Assembly: GCF_003853415.1 (NCBI RefSeq)
Contig: NZ_QTPP01000024.1
Location: 1-64,000 of the forward strand
Direction of reading: 5' to 3'
Length of the DNA: 64,000 nt
DNA from: Burkholderia sp. Bp9142
GTDB taxonomy: Bacteria; Pseudomonadota; Gammaproteobacteria; Burkholderiales; Burkholderiaceae
The notes under the pieces were generated by a model. It had not been told where the DNA came from. It did not search any database and worked only from the letters and a program-made list of their open reading frames with translations. Below, in pieces: positions 24,926 through 33,001 of the stretch. The translations under genes were made by a program, and so were the position numbers. Each line of letters opens with the position of its first letter. Positions within the stretch are counted from its first letter, which is position 1.

Positions 24926-25846
24926 TCAGTCGCGCTTCTTCGCGCGCGGATGCGCGCTGTCGTAAATCTTCGCGAGATGCTGGAAGTCGAGCGACGTGTA
25001 GACCTGCGTCGCGGCGACGCTCGCGTGGCCGAGCAGTTCCTGCACCGCGCGCAGGTCGCCGCTCGACTGCAGCACGTGCGTCGCGAACGAATGGCGCAGC
25101 ACGTGCGGGTGGACATTGGCGGGGATGCCCGCGGCGAGCGCCGCGCGCTTCACGCGGTCGCGCACGACGCCCGGCGCCATCCGGTTGCCGCGCACGGACA
25201 CGAACAGCGGATGCGGATCGTGCTTCACGAATTCGCCGCGCACCGCGAGCCACGCGTTCAGCGCGTCGATCGCCTTGCGGCCGACCGGCACCTTGCGTTC
25301 CTTGTTGCCCTTGCCGCGCACGGTGACTTCGGCTTCGGCGAGGTCGAGCCAGCCGGCCGAGCGGTAGCCGTCGGCCTGCGTATACATGACGTCGAGCCCG
25401 ACCAGTTCGGCGAGGCGCAGCCCTGACGAATAGAACAGTTCGAGGATCGCGTGATCGCGGATGCCCTCGGTCGTGCCGGCGAGCGGCGCGTCCATCAGCG
25501 CCGATGCGTCGTCGACCGACAGCGCCTTCGGCAGGGTTTTCGGGCGCTTCGGCGCGCGCACCGAGGCGACCGGGTTCGCAGGCATCTCGATGCGCTGCGC
25601 GAGCCAGCGGTAGAACGCGCGCCATGCGGACAGGCGGTGCGAGATCGAGCGCGCGGACAGTCCGCCCGCATGCGCGCGCGCGACCGCGCCGCGCATGTCG
25701 GCGGCCGTCAGCGCGTCGAGCGGGCGGCCGGCGGCGAGCTTCTTCAGTTCGTCGAGTTCGTGCGTGTACGCACGCAGCGTGTGTTCCGACAGCTGCCTGA
25801 CGTGCTTCAGGTTCGACAGGTAGGCGGCGATCGGATCGTCGGTCAT
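24926..25846 (-). CDS. xerC: Site-specific tyrosine recombinase XerC
   Basis: Resolves chromosome dimers at dif together with XerD. 306 residues. The N-terminal SAM-like core-binding domain (1-90) precedes the catalytic domain with Arg (SGLRLAELVG), Lys (GKGNKERKVP), HVLRHSFATHVL (His and Arg), LGHASVAATQVYT (His) and the nucleophile Tyr in the last motif. A short insertion (MYTQADGYRSAGWLDL) follows the first catalytic block. Lies 14 bp after the DUF484 gene in the dapF-DUF484-xerC order seen in many proteobacteria. Confidence 0.95.
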   Translation of the reverse strand: MTDDPIAAYLSNLKHVRQLSEHTLRAYTHELDELKKLAAGRPLDALTAADMRGAVARAHAGGLSARSISHRLSAWRAFYRWLAQRIEMPANPVASVRAPKRPKTLPKALSVDDASALMDAPLAGTTEGIRDHAILELFYSSGLRLAELVGLDVMYTQADGYRSAGWLDLAEAEVTVRGKGNKERKVPVGRKAIDALNAWLAVRGEFVKHDPHPLFVSVRGNRMAPGVVRDRVKRAALAAGIPANVHPHVLRHSFATHVLQSSGDLRAVQELLGHASVAATQVYTSLDFQHLAKIYDSAHPRAKKRD

Positions 25847-25860
25847 TGCGGGCGGAGCGT

Positions 25861-26586
25861 TCAGTGCGGCAGCAGGCGCGTGAGCGCGGCGCTCGCGAGC
25901 GTCGCGATCTGCGCGAGGAAGTCGGTCGCCATCCCGTCGTGGAAGCGGCGCGGATCGGGCGAGCCGAGCACGAGCAGGCCGAAAGCGGGCGCATCGGTGC
26001 CGGCGAGCGGCGCGCGCAGCGCGAGCAGCGCGACCGACGTGGCCGCGCCGTCGCCGGCCGGCGCGGCTTCGGCGCCTTCCGCTGCAGTCGCGGCCGGTGC
26101 CGCGAGCGCGGGCGCGAGCCACTGGGCGGCTTCGAAGCCGGTGTTCGCGCCGCAGTACGGCGTCGACAGCCCGTTCGTGAACAGGCGCACTTCCTCGCCG
26201 ACCTGGCGTGCGAAATCGGCCTGCGCGTAGGTGTCGGCGACATCCCACACGCGCAGCGCCGTTTGCGGCACGTCGAACACGTCGGCGATGCCTTCGGCGA
26301 TCGTGCGCGGCAGCGCGTACGGGTCGCGTTCCGCGATCACGCGCGCGGTCCAGCGGCTGAACTTCGCGGACAGGCTGTCGTTCTCGTGGCCGTAGCGCAC
26401 GAGTTCGGCGAGCCGGCGCTCGAGATGCTTGTTCTTGTCGCGCAGCATCTCCATCTGCCGCTCCTGCAGCGAGATCGCGGCCTTGCCGTGCGGGTTCGCG
26501 AGGCGGATCGTCGCGAGCAGTTCCGCGTGCTGCGCGAAGAATTCGGGATTGGCGAGCAGGTAGTCGGCGACTTCGCGATCGTTCAT
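25861..26586 (-). CDS. DUF484 family protein
   Basis: 241 residues of unknown function. The N-terminus (MNDREVADYLLANPEFFAQH) and the following helix with LQERQMEMLRDKNKHLERRL are the DUF484 signature. A GAF-like domain fills residues about 85-240, with an Ala-rich insert near 165-185. It is regularly found between dapF and xerC, as here; the reason is unknown. Confidence 0.9.
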   Translation of the reverse strand: MNDREVADYLLANPEFFAQHAELLATIRLANPHGKAAISLQERQMEMLRDKNKHLERRLAELVRYGHENDSLSAKFSRWTARVIAERDPYALPRTIAEGIADVFDVPQTALRVWDVADTYAQADFARQVGEEVRLFTNGLSTPYCGANTGFEAAQWLAPALAAPAATAAEGAEAAPAGDGAATSVALLALRAPLAGTDAPAFGLLVLGSPDPRRFHDGMATDFLAQIATLASAALTRLLPH

Positions 26587-26623
26587 GTGGCTGGAGCGTT
26601 CAGTTATCAAGGACGTTGCAGGG

Positions 26624-27493
26624 TCAGACGTTCAGGTCGATCTCGCCTTCGAACACGGTCGCGGCGGGCCCGGCCATCATCAGCGCGGCGGCTTCGTCGC
26701 GCGCGCCGCCCCAGCCGATCGTCAGCGTGCCGCCGTGCGTGTGCACGGTCACGGGCGAATCGAGCAGGCCGCGCCGGATGCCGGCCGCCACCGCCGCGCA
26801 CGCGCCGGTGCCGCACGCGAGCGTCTCGCCCGCGCCGCGCTCGTACACGCGCAGCTTCACCTCGTTGCGCGACACGATCTGCATGAAGCCGGCGTTCACG
26901 CGCTGCGGGAAGCGGGCGTGGCGCTCGATCAGCGGGCCTTCCGCCAGCACGGGATACGCTTCGGTGTCGTCGACGACCTGCACCGCGTGCGGGTTGCCCA
27001 TCGACACCGTCGAGATCCAGCGCGTCGCGCCGCCGACGTCGAGCGGCCACAGCGTGTCGTTGCCCTCGCTCCGGCCGTCGAGCCCCGCTGCATTGAACGG
27101 CACCTGCGCCGGCGCGAACACGGGCGCGCCCATGTCGACGACGACTTCGCCGTTGTCCTGCATCGTCAGCGTGATCAGGCCCTTCATCACCTGCACGCGC
27201 ACGCTGCGCTTGTCGGTCAGGCCGCGGTCGCTGACGAACTTCACGAAGCAGCGCGCGCCGTTGCCGCAGTGTTCGACCTCGCCGCCGTCGCAATTGAAGA
27301 TCCGGTACTTGAAATCCGCGCCGTCGACGGTCGGTTTCTCGACGAGCAGCAACTGGTCGGCGCCGATGCCGAAGTGTCGGTTGGCGAGCGCGCGCACTTG
27401 CGCGTCGGTGAGCGGCGGCAACGCGCGCGAATAGCCGTCGAGCACGACGAAGTCGTTGCCCGCGCCGTGCATCTTGGTGAACGAGAGTTTCAC
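26624..27493 (-). CDS. dapF: Diaminopimelate epimerase
   Basis: Converts LL- to meso-diaminopimelate for lysine and peptidoglycan. 289 residues. The start is a GTG (VKLSFTKMHGAGNDFVVLDG); no ATG exists before this conserved N-terminus that would keep the family length. Both catalytic cysteines are visible, in NCDGGEVEHCGNGARC and ETLACGTGACA. It heads the dapF-DUF484-xerC run. The 418 bp upstream up to higB hold the dapF promoter but nothing else I can name before 27825. Confidence 0.96.
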   Translation of the reverse strand: MKLSFTKMHGAGNDFVVLDGYSRALPPLTDAQVRALANRHFGIGADQLLLVEKPTVDGADFKYRIFNCDGGEVEHCGNGARCFVKFVSDRGLTDKRSVRVQVMKGLITLTMQDNGEVVVDMGAPVFAPAQVPFNAAGLDGRSEGNDTLWPLDVGGATRWISTVSMGNPHAVQVVDDTEAYPVLAEGPLIERHARFPQRVNAGFMQIVSRNEVKLRVYERGAGETLACGTGACAAVAAGIRRGLLDSPVTVHTHGGTLTIGWGGARDEAAALMMAGPAATVFEGEIDLNV

Positions 27494-27824
27494 TGGGTCC
27501 GGAATTCCATGGCGAACAAGGCGGTCGGCACGACGGACGCGGCGTGCCGCCATCCCGGGCGGCCTCGTTCGTCGTGCAGATCTCAACCGCAAATGATACA
27601 TGCAGCCGACAGGGGCGTCCTGCGCGGGCGGGGGCCGGACGTCGTTTGAGTGTCGGAGCGGAACGAGGTCGGCCGATCGGCTGACTGGTTGCGCGGGCAG
27701 TGAGTGGGCAGATTGAGGTGGTGCGATAGGGCGAGCGTTGCCAGGACAGGTGAATCCGGTGGCACGCGTCCCGCCGTCGCCGGCGCACGGGATGAGCCGC
27801 GTGCGTGTTTTCGTACCGGTCAAA

Positions 27825-27863
27825 TTGACAAATCAATCAGGCGATTCGTATAGTCTGGCTATA
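27825..27863 (+). promoter_or_regulatory. higBA promoter with overlapping operator
   Basis: TTGACA (27825-27830), 18-bp spacer and TATAGT (27849-27854) form a strong sigma-70 promoter. The -10 box is one arm of the inverted repeat TATAG-TCTGG-CTATA (27849-27863), a likely binding site for the HigA antitoxin, which would block polymerase. The start of higB is 49 bp downstream of the operator. Confidence 0.75.
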
Positions 27864-27911
27864 CGCCATGCGGGCCATGCCATCGACATCGCACTCGAGT
27901 GTGGGAGGCCC

Positions 27912-28190
27912 ATGATCAAGTCATGGCAGCACAAGGGGCTGGAAGCGTTTTTCACGAACGGGAGCAGGGCCGGCATCCGGCCGGATCATGCGCCGAGGCT
28001 GCGGCGCCAGCTTGCCCGTCTCGACATGGCGAGCCAGCCGCTCGACATGAACGTACCGGGCTGGCGCTTGCATGGCCTCGCCGGCGGGCTGGAGGGTTAC
28101 TGCTCGGTGAGCGTGAGCGTCAACTGGCGCCTGACGTTCAGGTTCGAGGGCCCTGATGTCGTTCTGGTCAACTATCAAGACTATCACTGA
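27912..28190 (+). CDS. higB: Toxin HigB, RelE/ParE superfamily
   Basis: 92-residue mRNA-cleaving toxin of the HigB type. MIKSWQHKGLEAFFTNGS at the N-terminus, RLRRQLARLDMA, PGWRLHGLAG and the C-terminal VNWRLTFRFEG and NYQDYH are hallmark segments of the family. The ATG at 27912 follows GGGAGG; a longer frame from 27738 would start upstream of the promoter and is rejected. Toxin-before-antitoxin order is typical of higBA. Acts in the cytoplasm, probably on ribosome-bound mRNA. Confidence 0.93.
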   Translation: MIKSWQHKGLEAFFTNGSRAGIRPDHAPRLRRQLARLDMASQPLDMNVPGWRLHGLAGGLEGYCSVSVSVNWRLTFRFEGPDVVLVNYQDYH

Positions 28191-28204
28191 GGTTATTCAA
28201 CGCC

Positions 28205-28510
28205 ATGACTCGCATCTTCAATCCGCCCCATCCGGGCGAGGCGCTGCGCGACGATGTCTTGCCGGCGCTCGGCCTGACCGTCACCGAGGCCGCCGCGCAG
28301 CTCGGCGTCACGCGCGCGGCGCTGTCGCGCATCCTGCACGGCCACGCCGGCATCTCGCCTGAAATGGCACTCCGTCTCGAGGCATGGCTGGGCGAGGAAA
28401 ACGGCGGGAAGGCGGATCTGTGGCTCGCGCAGCAGTCGGCCTACGATCTCTGGCAGGCGCGTGCGAAAGGCGTGCCGAAGGTGGCGAGGGTGCAGCGGGC
28501 GCGCGCGTGA
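28205..28510 (+). CDS. higA: Antitoxin HigA
   Basis: 101-residue antitoxin and autorepressor, 14 bp after higB. Opens with the HigA hallmark FNPPHPGEALRDDVL, followed by an XRE-type helix-turn-helix (VTEAAAQLGVTRAALSRILH). It should neutralise HigB and bind the operator at 27849-27863. The conserved tail DLWLAQQSAYDLWQAR is present, so the antitoxin looks intact. Confidence 0.93.
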   Translation: MTRIFNPPHPGEALRDDVLPALGLTVTEAAAQLGVTRAALSRILHGHAGISPEMALRLEAWLGEENGGKADLWLAQQSAYDLWQARAKGVPKVARVQRARA

Positions 28511-28531
28511 CGGCGCGCCCGCGGGTTCGGC

Positions 28532-29416
28532 TCAGTAGAGGCTCGGCTCGCCGGGCGGGCGCGTCTTGAAGCGCTTGTGGACCCAGTAATACTGCTCCGG
28601 CATCAGCGGAATCTGCTCCTCGAGGAATTCGTTCATCCGCCGCGCGTCGAGATCGTCGTCGCCGGTCGGGTAGTGATCCCACGGCTTGAACACCTTCAGC
28701 CGGTAGCCCTTGTAGTTCGGCAGCACCTCGCCGATGAACGGCACGACCTGGGCGCGGCCCGTCTTCGCGAGCCGGCCGACGGCCGTCAGCGTGCACGCGG
28801 GCACGCCGAAGAAGGGGACGAACGTCGAATTGCGCAGGCCGTAGTCCATGTCCGCGCCGAGCATCACCGGCTTGCGGTCGCGCAGCCAGCGCAGCACGAC
28901 GCGCGCGCTGTCCGCACGGCCGACCATCTCGGCGTCGAAACGCCCGCGCGCCTTCTTCGCCTCTTCCTCGAGCACGTCATTCGAGAACGGCTGGTACAGC
29001 GATCCGCAGCGACGCTGCAGCGAACGGTTCAGCCAGATCGAGCCGGCTTCGATCCCGACGAAATGCAGGCCGAGGAACAATGTCGGGGGCAGATCGGGAT
29101 CGGTGAGATCGACCGCGCTGTCGACCTGGATCAGCTTCGCGAGCTTGCGCTCGGAGCCGAACCACTGGACGCTGCGCTCGACGTAGCTGCGGATCGCATG
29201 GCGGAAATGCCGGCCCGCCACTTCCTCGCGCCGTTCGTCGCTCCAGTCGGGGAAGCAGAGTTTCAGATTGGTATGTACGATGCGCTTTCGCCGGCTGGGA
29301 ATCTGGTACAGCAGCCAGCCGAGGCCGTCGCCGAACCGTGCGGTCAAGCCGTACGGCAGCAGGGCGAGCAGCTTCAGCAAGCCGATGGCGAGGTGCGTGC
29401 CGAGGCGGCCTAGCAT
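28532..29416 (-). CDS. lpxL: Lipid A biosynthesis lauroyl-type acyltransferase (LpxL/HtrB)
   Basis: Adds a secondary acyl chain to lipid A at the inner membrane, 294 residues. An N-terminal hydrophobic helix (LAIGLLKLLALLPYGL) anchors it. The catalytic HX4E motif is in LGLHFVGIEAG, and the downstream blocks MLGADMDYG and FFGVPACTLTAVGRLA match the family. ATG ends at 29416. It is oriented like dapF, but a higBA module in the opposite direction now separates the two. Confidence 0.92.
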   Translation of the reverse strand: MLGRLGTHLAIGLLKLLALLPYGLTARFGDGLGWLLYQIPSRRKRIVHTNLKLCFPDWSDERREEVAGRHFRHAIRSYVERSVQWFGSERKLAKLIQVDSAVDLTDPDLPPTLFLGLHFVGIEAGSIWLNRSLQRRCGSLYQPFSNDVLEEEAKKARGRFDAEMVGRADSARVVLRWLRDRKPVMLGADMDYGLRNSTFVPFFGVPACTLTAVGRLAKTGRAQVVPFIGEVLPNYKGYRLKVFKPWDHYPTGDDDLDARRMNEFLEEQIPLMPEQYYWVHKRFKTRPPGEPSLY

Positions 29417-29499
29417 GCGGAATCTCCGTGGGGCCGGCTGGCCGGCACGTTGCGAACAGGGGGGTAGGACAGCGGACGATGCAGCACGTGTGGCGCTCT

Positions 29500-29526
29500 G
29501 TGACAATTCACGAAAGCCGCTATAAT
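29500..29526 (+). promoter_or_regulatory. metK promoter
   Basis: A perfect TATAAT -10 (29521-29526) with GTGACA 15 bp upstream (29500-29505) as the best -35. Transcription would begin near 29533 and leave a leader of about 150 nt before metK. Confidence 0.6.
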
Positions 29527-29529
29527 ACG

Positions 29530-29621
29530 GGCTTCGCCGAGTTAACTGACAACTTGCGGGGCGAAGCCGGCTGGCGCGAAGCGCGCTGCCCGGTCCTGGT
29601 AATCCGCTAAAGCGTCGCCGC
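29530..29621 (+). promoter_or_regulatory. Structured metK leader, class unassigned
   Basis: GGCTTCGCC (29530-29538) pairs perfectly with GGCGAAGCC (29560-29568); inside that loop AGTT (29540-29543) pairs with AACT (29551-29554). Downstream come a small GCGC-GAA-GCGC hairpin and AAGCG-TCGC-CGCTT (29608-29621). metK leaders often carry SAM-sensing RNAs, but I cannot match this to a named riboswitch class. Confidence 0.4.
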
Positions 29622-29681
29622 TTCAGGCCCAACGAAGCTGGCTACGTGAAACCAACCGTAACCACACAGGAGCCTGAAAAA

Positions 29682-30869
29682 GTGGCAAACGATTATCTCT
29701 TCACGTCCGAATCCGTCTCCGAAGGCCATCCGGACAAGGTCGCGGACCAAATCTCGGACGCGATTCTCGACGCCATCCTCGAGCAGGACAAATATTCCCG
29801 CGTAGCGGCCGAAACGCTGTGCAACACGGGTCTCGTCGTGCTGGCTGGTGAAATCACCACGACGGCCAACATCGATTACATCCAGATCGCGCGCGACACG
29901 ATCAAGCGCATCGGCTACGACAACACCGACTACGGCATCGACTACAAGGGTTGCGCGGTGCTCGTCGCGTACGACAAGCAGTCGCCGGACATCGCGCAAG
30001 GCGTCGACCGCGCACATGACGACAACCTCGATCAAGGCGCGGGCGACCAGGGCCTGATGTTCGGTTACGCGTGCGACGAAACGCCGGAACTGATGCCGCT
30101 GCCGATCTATCTGTCGCACCGTCTGGTGGAGCGCCAGGCCAGCCTGCGCCGCGACGGCCGCCTGCAGTGGCTGCGTCCGGACGCGAAGTCGCAGGTGACG
30201 GTCCGCTACGTCGACGGCCGCCCGGATTCGATCGACACCGTCGTGCTGTCGACGCAGCACGCACCGGACATCGAACTGCCGGCGCTGCGCGAAGCCGTGA
30301 TCGAGGAAATCATCAAGCCGACGCTGCCGGCCGACCTGATCAAGGGCGACATCAAGTTCCTGGTGAACCCGACCGGCCGGTTCGTGATCGGCGGCCCGCA
30401 GGGCGACTGCGGCCTGACGGGCCGCAAGATCATCGTCGACACGTACGGCGGTGCCGCACCGCACGGCGGCGGCGCGTTCTCGGGCAAGGATCCGTCGAAG
30501 GTCGACCGTTCGGCAGCGTATGCCGGCCGCTACGTCGCGAAGAACATCGTCGCGGCAGGCCTCGCATCGCGCGCGCTGATCCAGGTGTCGTACGCGATCG
30601 GCGTCGCCGAGCCGACCTCGGTGATGGTCAACACGTTCGGCACGGGCCGCGTGTCGGATGCCGTGATCACGAAGCTCGTGCGCGAGCATTTCGACCTGCG
30701 TCCGAAGGGCATCATCAAGATGCTCGACCTGCTGCGCCCGATCTACGAGAAAACGGCAGCGTACGGCCACTTCGGCCGCGAAGAGCCGGAATTCTCGTGG
30801 GAAGCAACCGACAAGGCACTCGTGCTGGCCGAAGCGGCAGGCGTGGAGCCGGCGGCACGCGTCGCGTAA
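29682..30869 (+). CDS. metK: S-adenosylmethionine synthetase
   Basis: Makes SAM from methionine and ATP. 395 residues from the GTG at 29682, preceded by AGGAG 9 nt upstream; another GTG at 29646 would add 12 unrelated residues and lacks such a site. Motifs: TSESVSEGHPDKVADQISD, the ATP-binding GAGDQG, and the P-loop-like GGGAFSGKDPSKVDRS. Ends at a strong terminator 21 bp later. Confidence 0.97.
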   Translation: MANDYLFTSESVSEGHPDKVADQISDAILDAILEQDKYSRVAAETLCNTGLVVLAGEITTTANIDYIQIARDTIKRIGYDNTDYGIDYKGCAVLVAYDKQSPDIAQGVDRAHDDNLDQGAGDQGLMFGYACDETPELMPLPIYLSHRLVERQASLRRDGRLQWLRPDAKSQVTVRYVDGRPDSIDTVVLSTQHAPDIELPALREAVIEEIIKPTLPADLIKGDIKFLVNPTGRFVIGGPQGDCGLTGRKIIVDTYGGAAPHGGGAFSGKDPSKVDRSAAYAGRYVAKNIVAAGLASRALIQVSYAIGVAEPTSVMVNTFGTGRVSDAVITKLVREHFDLRPKGIIKMLDLLRPIYEKTAAYGHFGREEPEFSWEATDKALVLAEAAGVEPAARVA

Positions 30870-30890
30870 GCGTCGTCCGCCTGAAACGAA

Positions 30891-30916
30891 AAACCCCGGC
30901 ATGCCGGGGTTTTTTT
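30891..30916 (+). terminator. metK terminator
   Basis: AAACCCCGGC-AT-GCCGGGGTTT hairpin followed by a run of seven T's, a textbook intrinsic terminator. Confidence 0.93.
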
Positions 30917-30987
30917 ACGCGTGCCGAGCGCCGGCGAGATGACGGCGACCGCGACGATCGTGGCGGGTACTGCCCGCCGGCGCGGTG

Positions 30988-31329
30988 TCAGCGCGCGCTG
31001 AAACCGAACCACCCGTTGCTGGCCGCGAGGCGGCGCGGGCGGTTGATGCGGCGCTGCGGGCCGAGCGTGCGGCGCAGCGCGAGCGCGCGCAGCGACGACG
31101 GCTTCTGCAGCAGCGAGCGCAGGCCGGCGCGGCGTGCGAACGCCTGCGCGCTCATCATCGAGAAGAACGCGTGGAACCACGCGCGGATGCCGTCCAGCCG
31201 GCTGTGCGCGTGCGTGTGCTCGGCGAGCGCCTGCGTGCGGGCACGATGATGGCGCAGCGGGCGGGCGGGAGCGGACGGCACGACGCGCTTCGCAGCGCGG
31301 CTGAGACGGGAAGTCAGACGGAATGGCAT
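30988..31329 (-). CDS. Small basic hypothetical protein
   Basis: 113 residues rich in Arg, Ala and His, with no motif I recognise. Starts MPFRLTSRLSRAAKR; a helix with GIRAWFHAFFSMMSAQAFARR sits in the middle. The base composition fits coding, and the frame runs to the metK terminator region, but without homology the call is tentative. Confidence 0.45.
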   Translation of the reverse strand: MPFRLTSRLSRAAKRVVPSAPARPLRHHRARTQALAEHTHAHSRLDGIRAWFHAFFSMMSAQAFARRAGLRSLLQKPSSLRALALRRTLGPQRRINRPRRLAASNGWFGFSAR

Positions 31330-31682
31330 GTGAACGATGCTTCGCTTGTATGGATGGCGCCCTTGAAGAGCGCACTGGTATGAACGGCCTCGGATGGCGC
31401 AACGGATCTTACCGAAACTCGTCGCGCGCCGCGCCCGCCAGAATTGACAGGCCGCGACAGGCTACAGCGGTTTCATGACCGGCAAAAGTCGCGATAAACC
31501 CTTGTGCCGCAAGCGTGTTGCCGCATACCGCCTGTCGCTGAGGCTCGCGCCGCGCTGCACAGTTCCCTTGATCCGGATCAAATCGGCGATTGGCATGCCC
31601 CTGCGCACGACAATGGCGCTGTTCGCGGCATCCGGCGCCGATTTACAATCGTCACATTCACACAATAAACGTCTGGCATCCC
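31330..31682. other. 353-bp divergent intergenic region
   Basis: Separates the small basic protein gene from the dioxygenase gene. A 77-codon minus-strand frame (31462-31695) exists but has no recognisable features and overlaps the dioxygenase start. AT-rich sequence near 31640-31675 probably holds the dioxygenase promoter. Confidence 0.4.
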
Positions 31683-32456
31683 ATGTCGTCTCCATTGCAG
31701 TCGGAATCGATCCGCGCGCAAGTCGCGGAATTGCGCGAACGCGGTTTTGTCGTCGCTCGCGGCCTCGTCAGCGACGCGCAGTGCGCGGCGATCAAACGCA
31801 TCGCGGAGCGCCAGTTGCAGGAAGCGGCAGAGCCGATCGAGTTCGAGGCGGACCTGCGCTACCCCGGTGCACCCGAGTCCAAGCATGCGCCCGGCGGGCA
31901 TACGGTGCGGCGGCTGCTGGATGCCTACACGCGCGATCCGGCGTTCGCCGAGCGCGCGATCGCGCCCGAAATCGGCGCGTGGATGCGCGAGTATTTCGGC
32001 GAGCAGCCGGTGCTGTCGCGCGCGCATCACAACTGCATGATGACGAAGCACCCCGCGTACGGGAGCCTGACGGGCTGGCATCGCGACTTCCGCTACTGGG
32101 CGTTCGAGCGTCCGGACATGGTGTCGGTGTGGCTCGCGCTCGGGCCGGAAACGAATGAAAACGGCGCGCTCTGGCTGGTGCCGGGGTCGCACACGGCCGA
32201 ATTCGGGCCGGAAGCGTTCGACGACGCGAAGTTCTTCCGCAGCGACCTGCCGGAGAACCGCAAGATGATCGACGCGGCAATCTGTCCGCCGCTCCAGACG
32301 GGCGACGTCGTGTTCTTCCACTGCAACACGCTGCATTCGGCGGGGCAGAACCGCTCCGACCAGGTGAAGTTCTCGCTCGTCTACACGTATCACGGCGTGA
32401 GCAACCGGCCGGTGCCGGGCACGCGTTCGGCGACGAAGCCGGAAGTGCAGTTCTAA
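31683..32456 (+). CDS. Phytanoyl-CoA dioxygenase (PhyH) family protein
   Basis: Predicted Fe(II)/2-oxoglutarate-dependent oxygenase, 257 residues. The iron-binding HxD is in GWHRDFRYWAF and the distal His in FFHCNTLHSAGQNRS, where the Arg would bind 2-oxoglutarate. The ATG at 31683 is chosen because the N-terminal IRAQVAELRERGFVV is the usual family start. Substrate unknown. Monocistronic, closed by a terminator. Confidence 0.88.
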   Translation: MSSPLQSESIRAQVAELRERGFVVARGLVSDAQCAAIKRIAERQLQEAAEPIEFEADLRYPGAPESKHAPGGHTVRRLLDAYTRDPAFAERAIAPEIGAWMREYFGEQPVLSRAHHNCMMTKHPAYGSLTGWHRDFRYWAFERPDMVSVWLALGPETNENGALWLVPGSHTAEFGPEAFDDAKFFRSDLPENRKMIDAAICPPLQTGDVVFFHCNTLHSAGQNRSDQVKFSLVYTYHGVSNRPVPGTRSATKPEVQF

Positions 32457-32528
32457 CCGCGGTTCCGACGGCGATGCAGCCGTATCCGTTGCCCGATGCG
32501 GCACGGCGGCCGCACCGACGGATGAAGA

Positions 32529-32558
32529 AACGGGCGGCCTGGGCCGCCCGTTGCATTT
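32529..32558. terminator. Terminator between dioxygenase and DUF3185 genes
   Basis: AACGGGCGGCC / GGCCGCCCGTT inverted repeat (32529-32552) with a two-base centre, then TTGCATTTT. It lies between convergent genes and may serve both. Confidence 0.7.
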
Positions 32559-32610
32559 TGTGCGGCCCGTTCGCGCGCGGCGGGCCGTCGCGAGTCGAGT
32601 CGCTGCGCGA

Positions 32611-32817
32611 TCAGCGCTTGTTGCCCGGCATCGCGAGGCCGATCAGGCCGATCAGCGAGGCGACGGCACCGCCGGCGATCAGCAGGATAGTCTTCGTGGC
32701 GGGCGAACCGGTGAAGAAGCGCGACACGTTGTCGTTGATCGAATGGAACGACTGGCCGCCGAAATACAGCAGCACGACGCCGCCGACGAGCAGTGCAACC
32801 GAGATGACCCGGGACAT
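32611..32817 (-). CDS. DUF3185 family small membrane protein
   Basis: 68 residues with two transmembrane helices, near 4-22 (VISVALLVGGVVLLYFGG) and 44-62 (ILLIAGGAVASLIGLIGL). The linker QSFHSINDNVSRFFTG is the DUF3185 signature. Function unknown. The ATG ending at 32817 follows an AGGT-type site; the longer upstream frame lacks conservation. Confidence 0.85.
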   Translation of the reverse strand: MSRVISVALLVGGVVLLYFGGQSFHSINDNVSRFFTGSPATKTILLIAGGAVASLIGLIGLAMPGNKR

Positions 32818-33001
32818 ACCAACCTCGCTGTAACGGTGATTCGAGACGCCGCAGTGTAGGCGACGCGCGCGGCCGCGTCCATGGCCGTGCGTGCTCGCGC
32901 CACGTTCGCTACCATAACCGTCGTATGTTTCCTTCGCCGCCGGCACGCGATGTTCGCGTGCGGCGCGCGTCCCTTCCCCGACGTCCTGACGGAACCGATC
33001 C

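Noticed and set aside
27738..27911. N-terminal extension of HigB from 27738
   Set aside because: It would begin upstream of the promoter and operator at 27825-27863, and HigB proteins begin at the MIKS position.
28497..28520. GC-rich hairpin at the 3' end of higA as a terminator
   Set aside because: The stem overlaps the coding end and no T-run follows, so it cannot be told apart from chance in GC-rich sequence.
29646..29681. Earlier GTG start for metK
   Set aside because: It adds 12 residues not typical of MetK and lacks a ribosome binding site, while the GTG at 29682 has AGGAG nine bases ahead.
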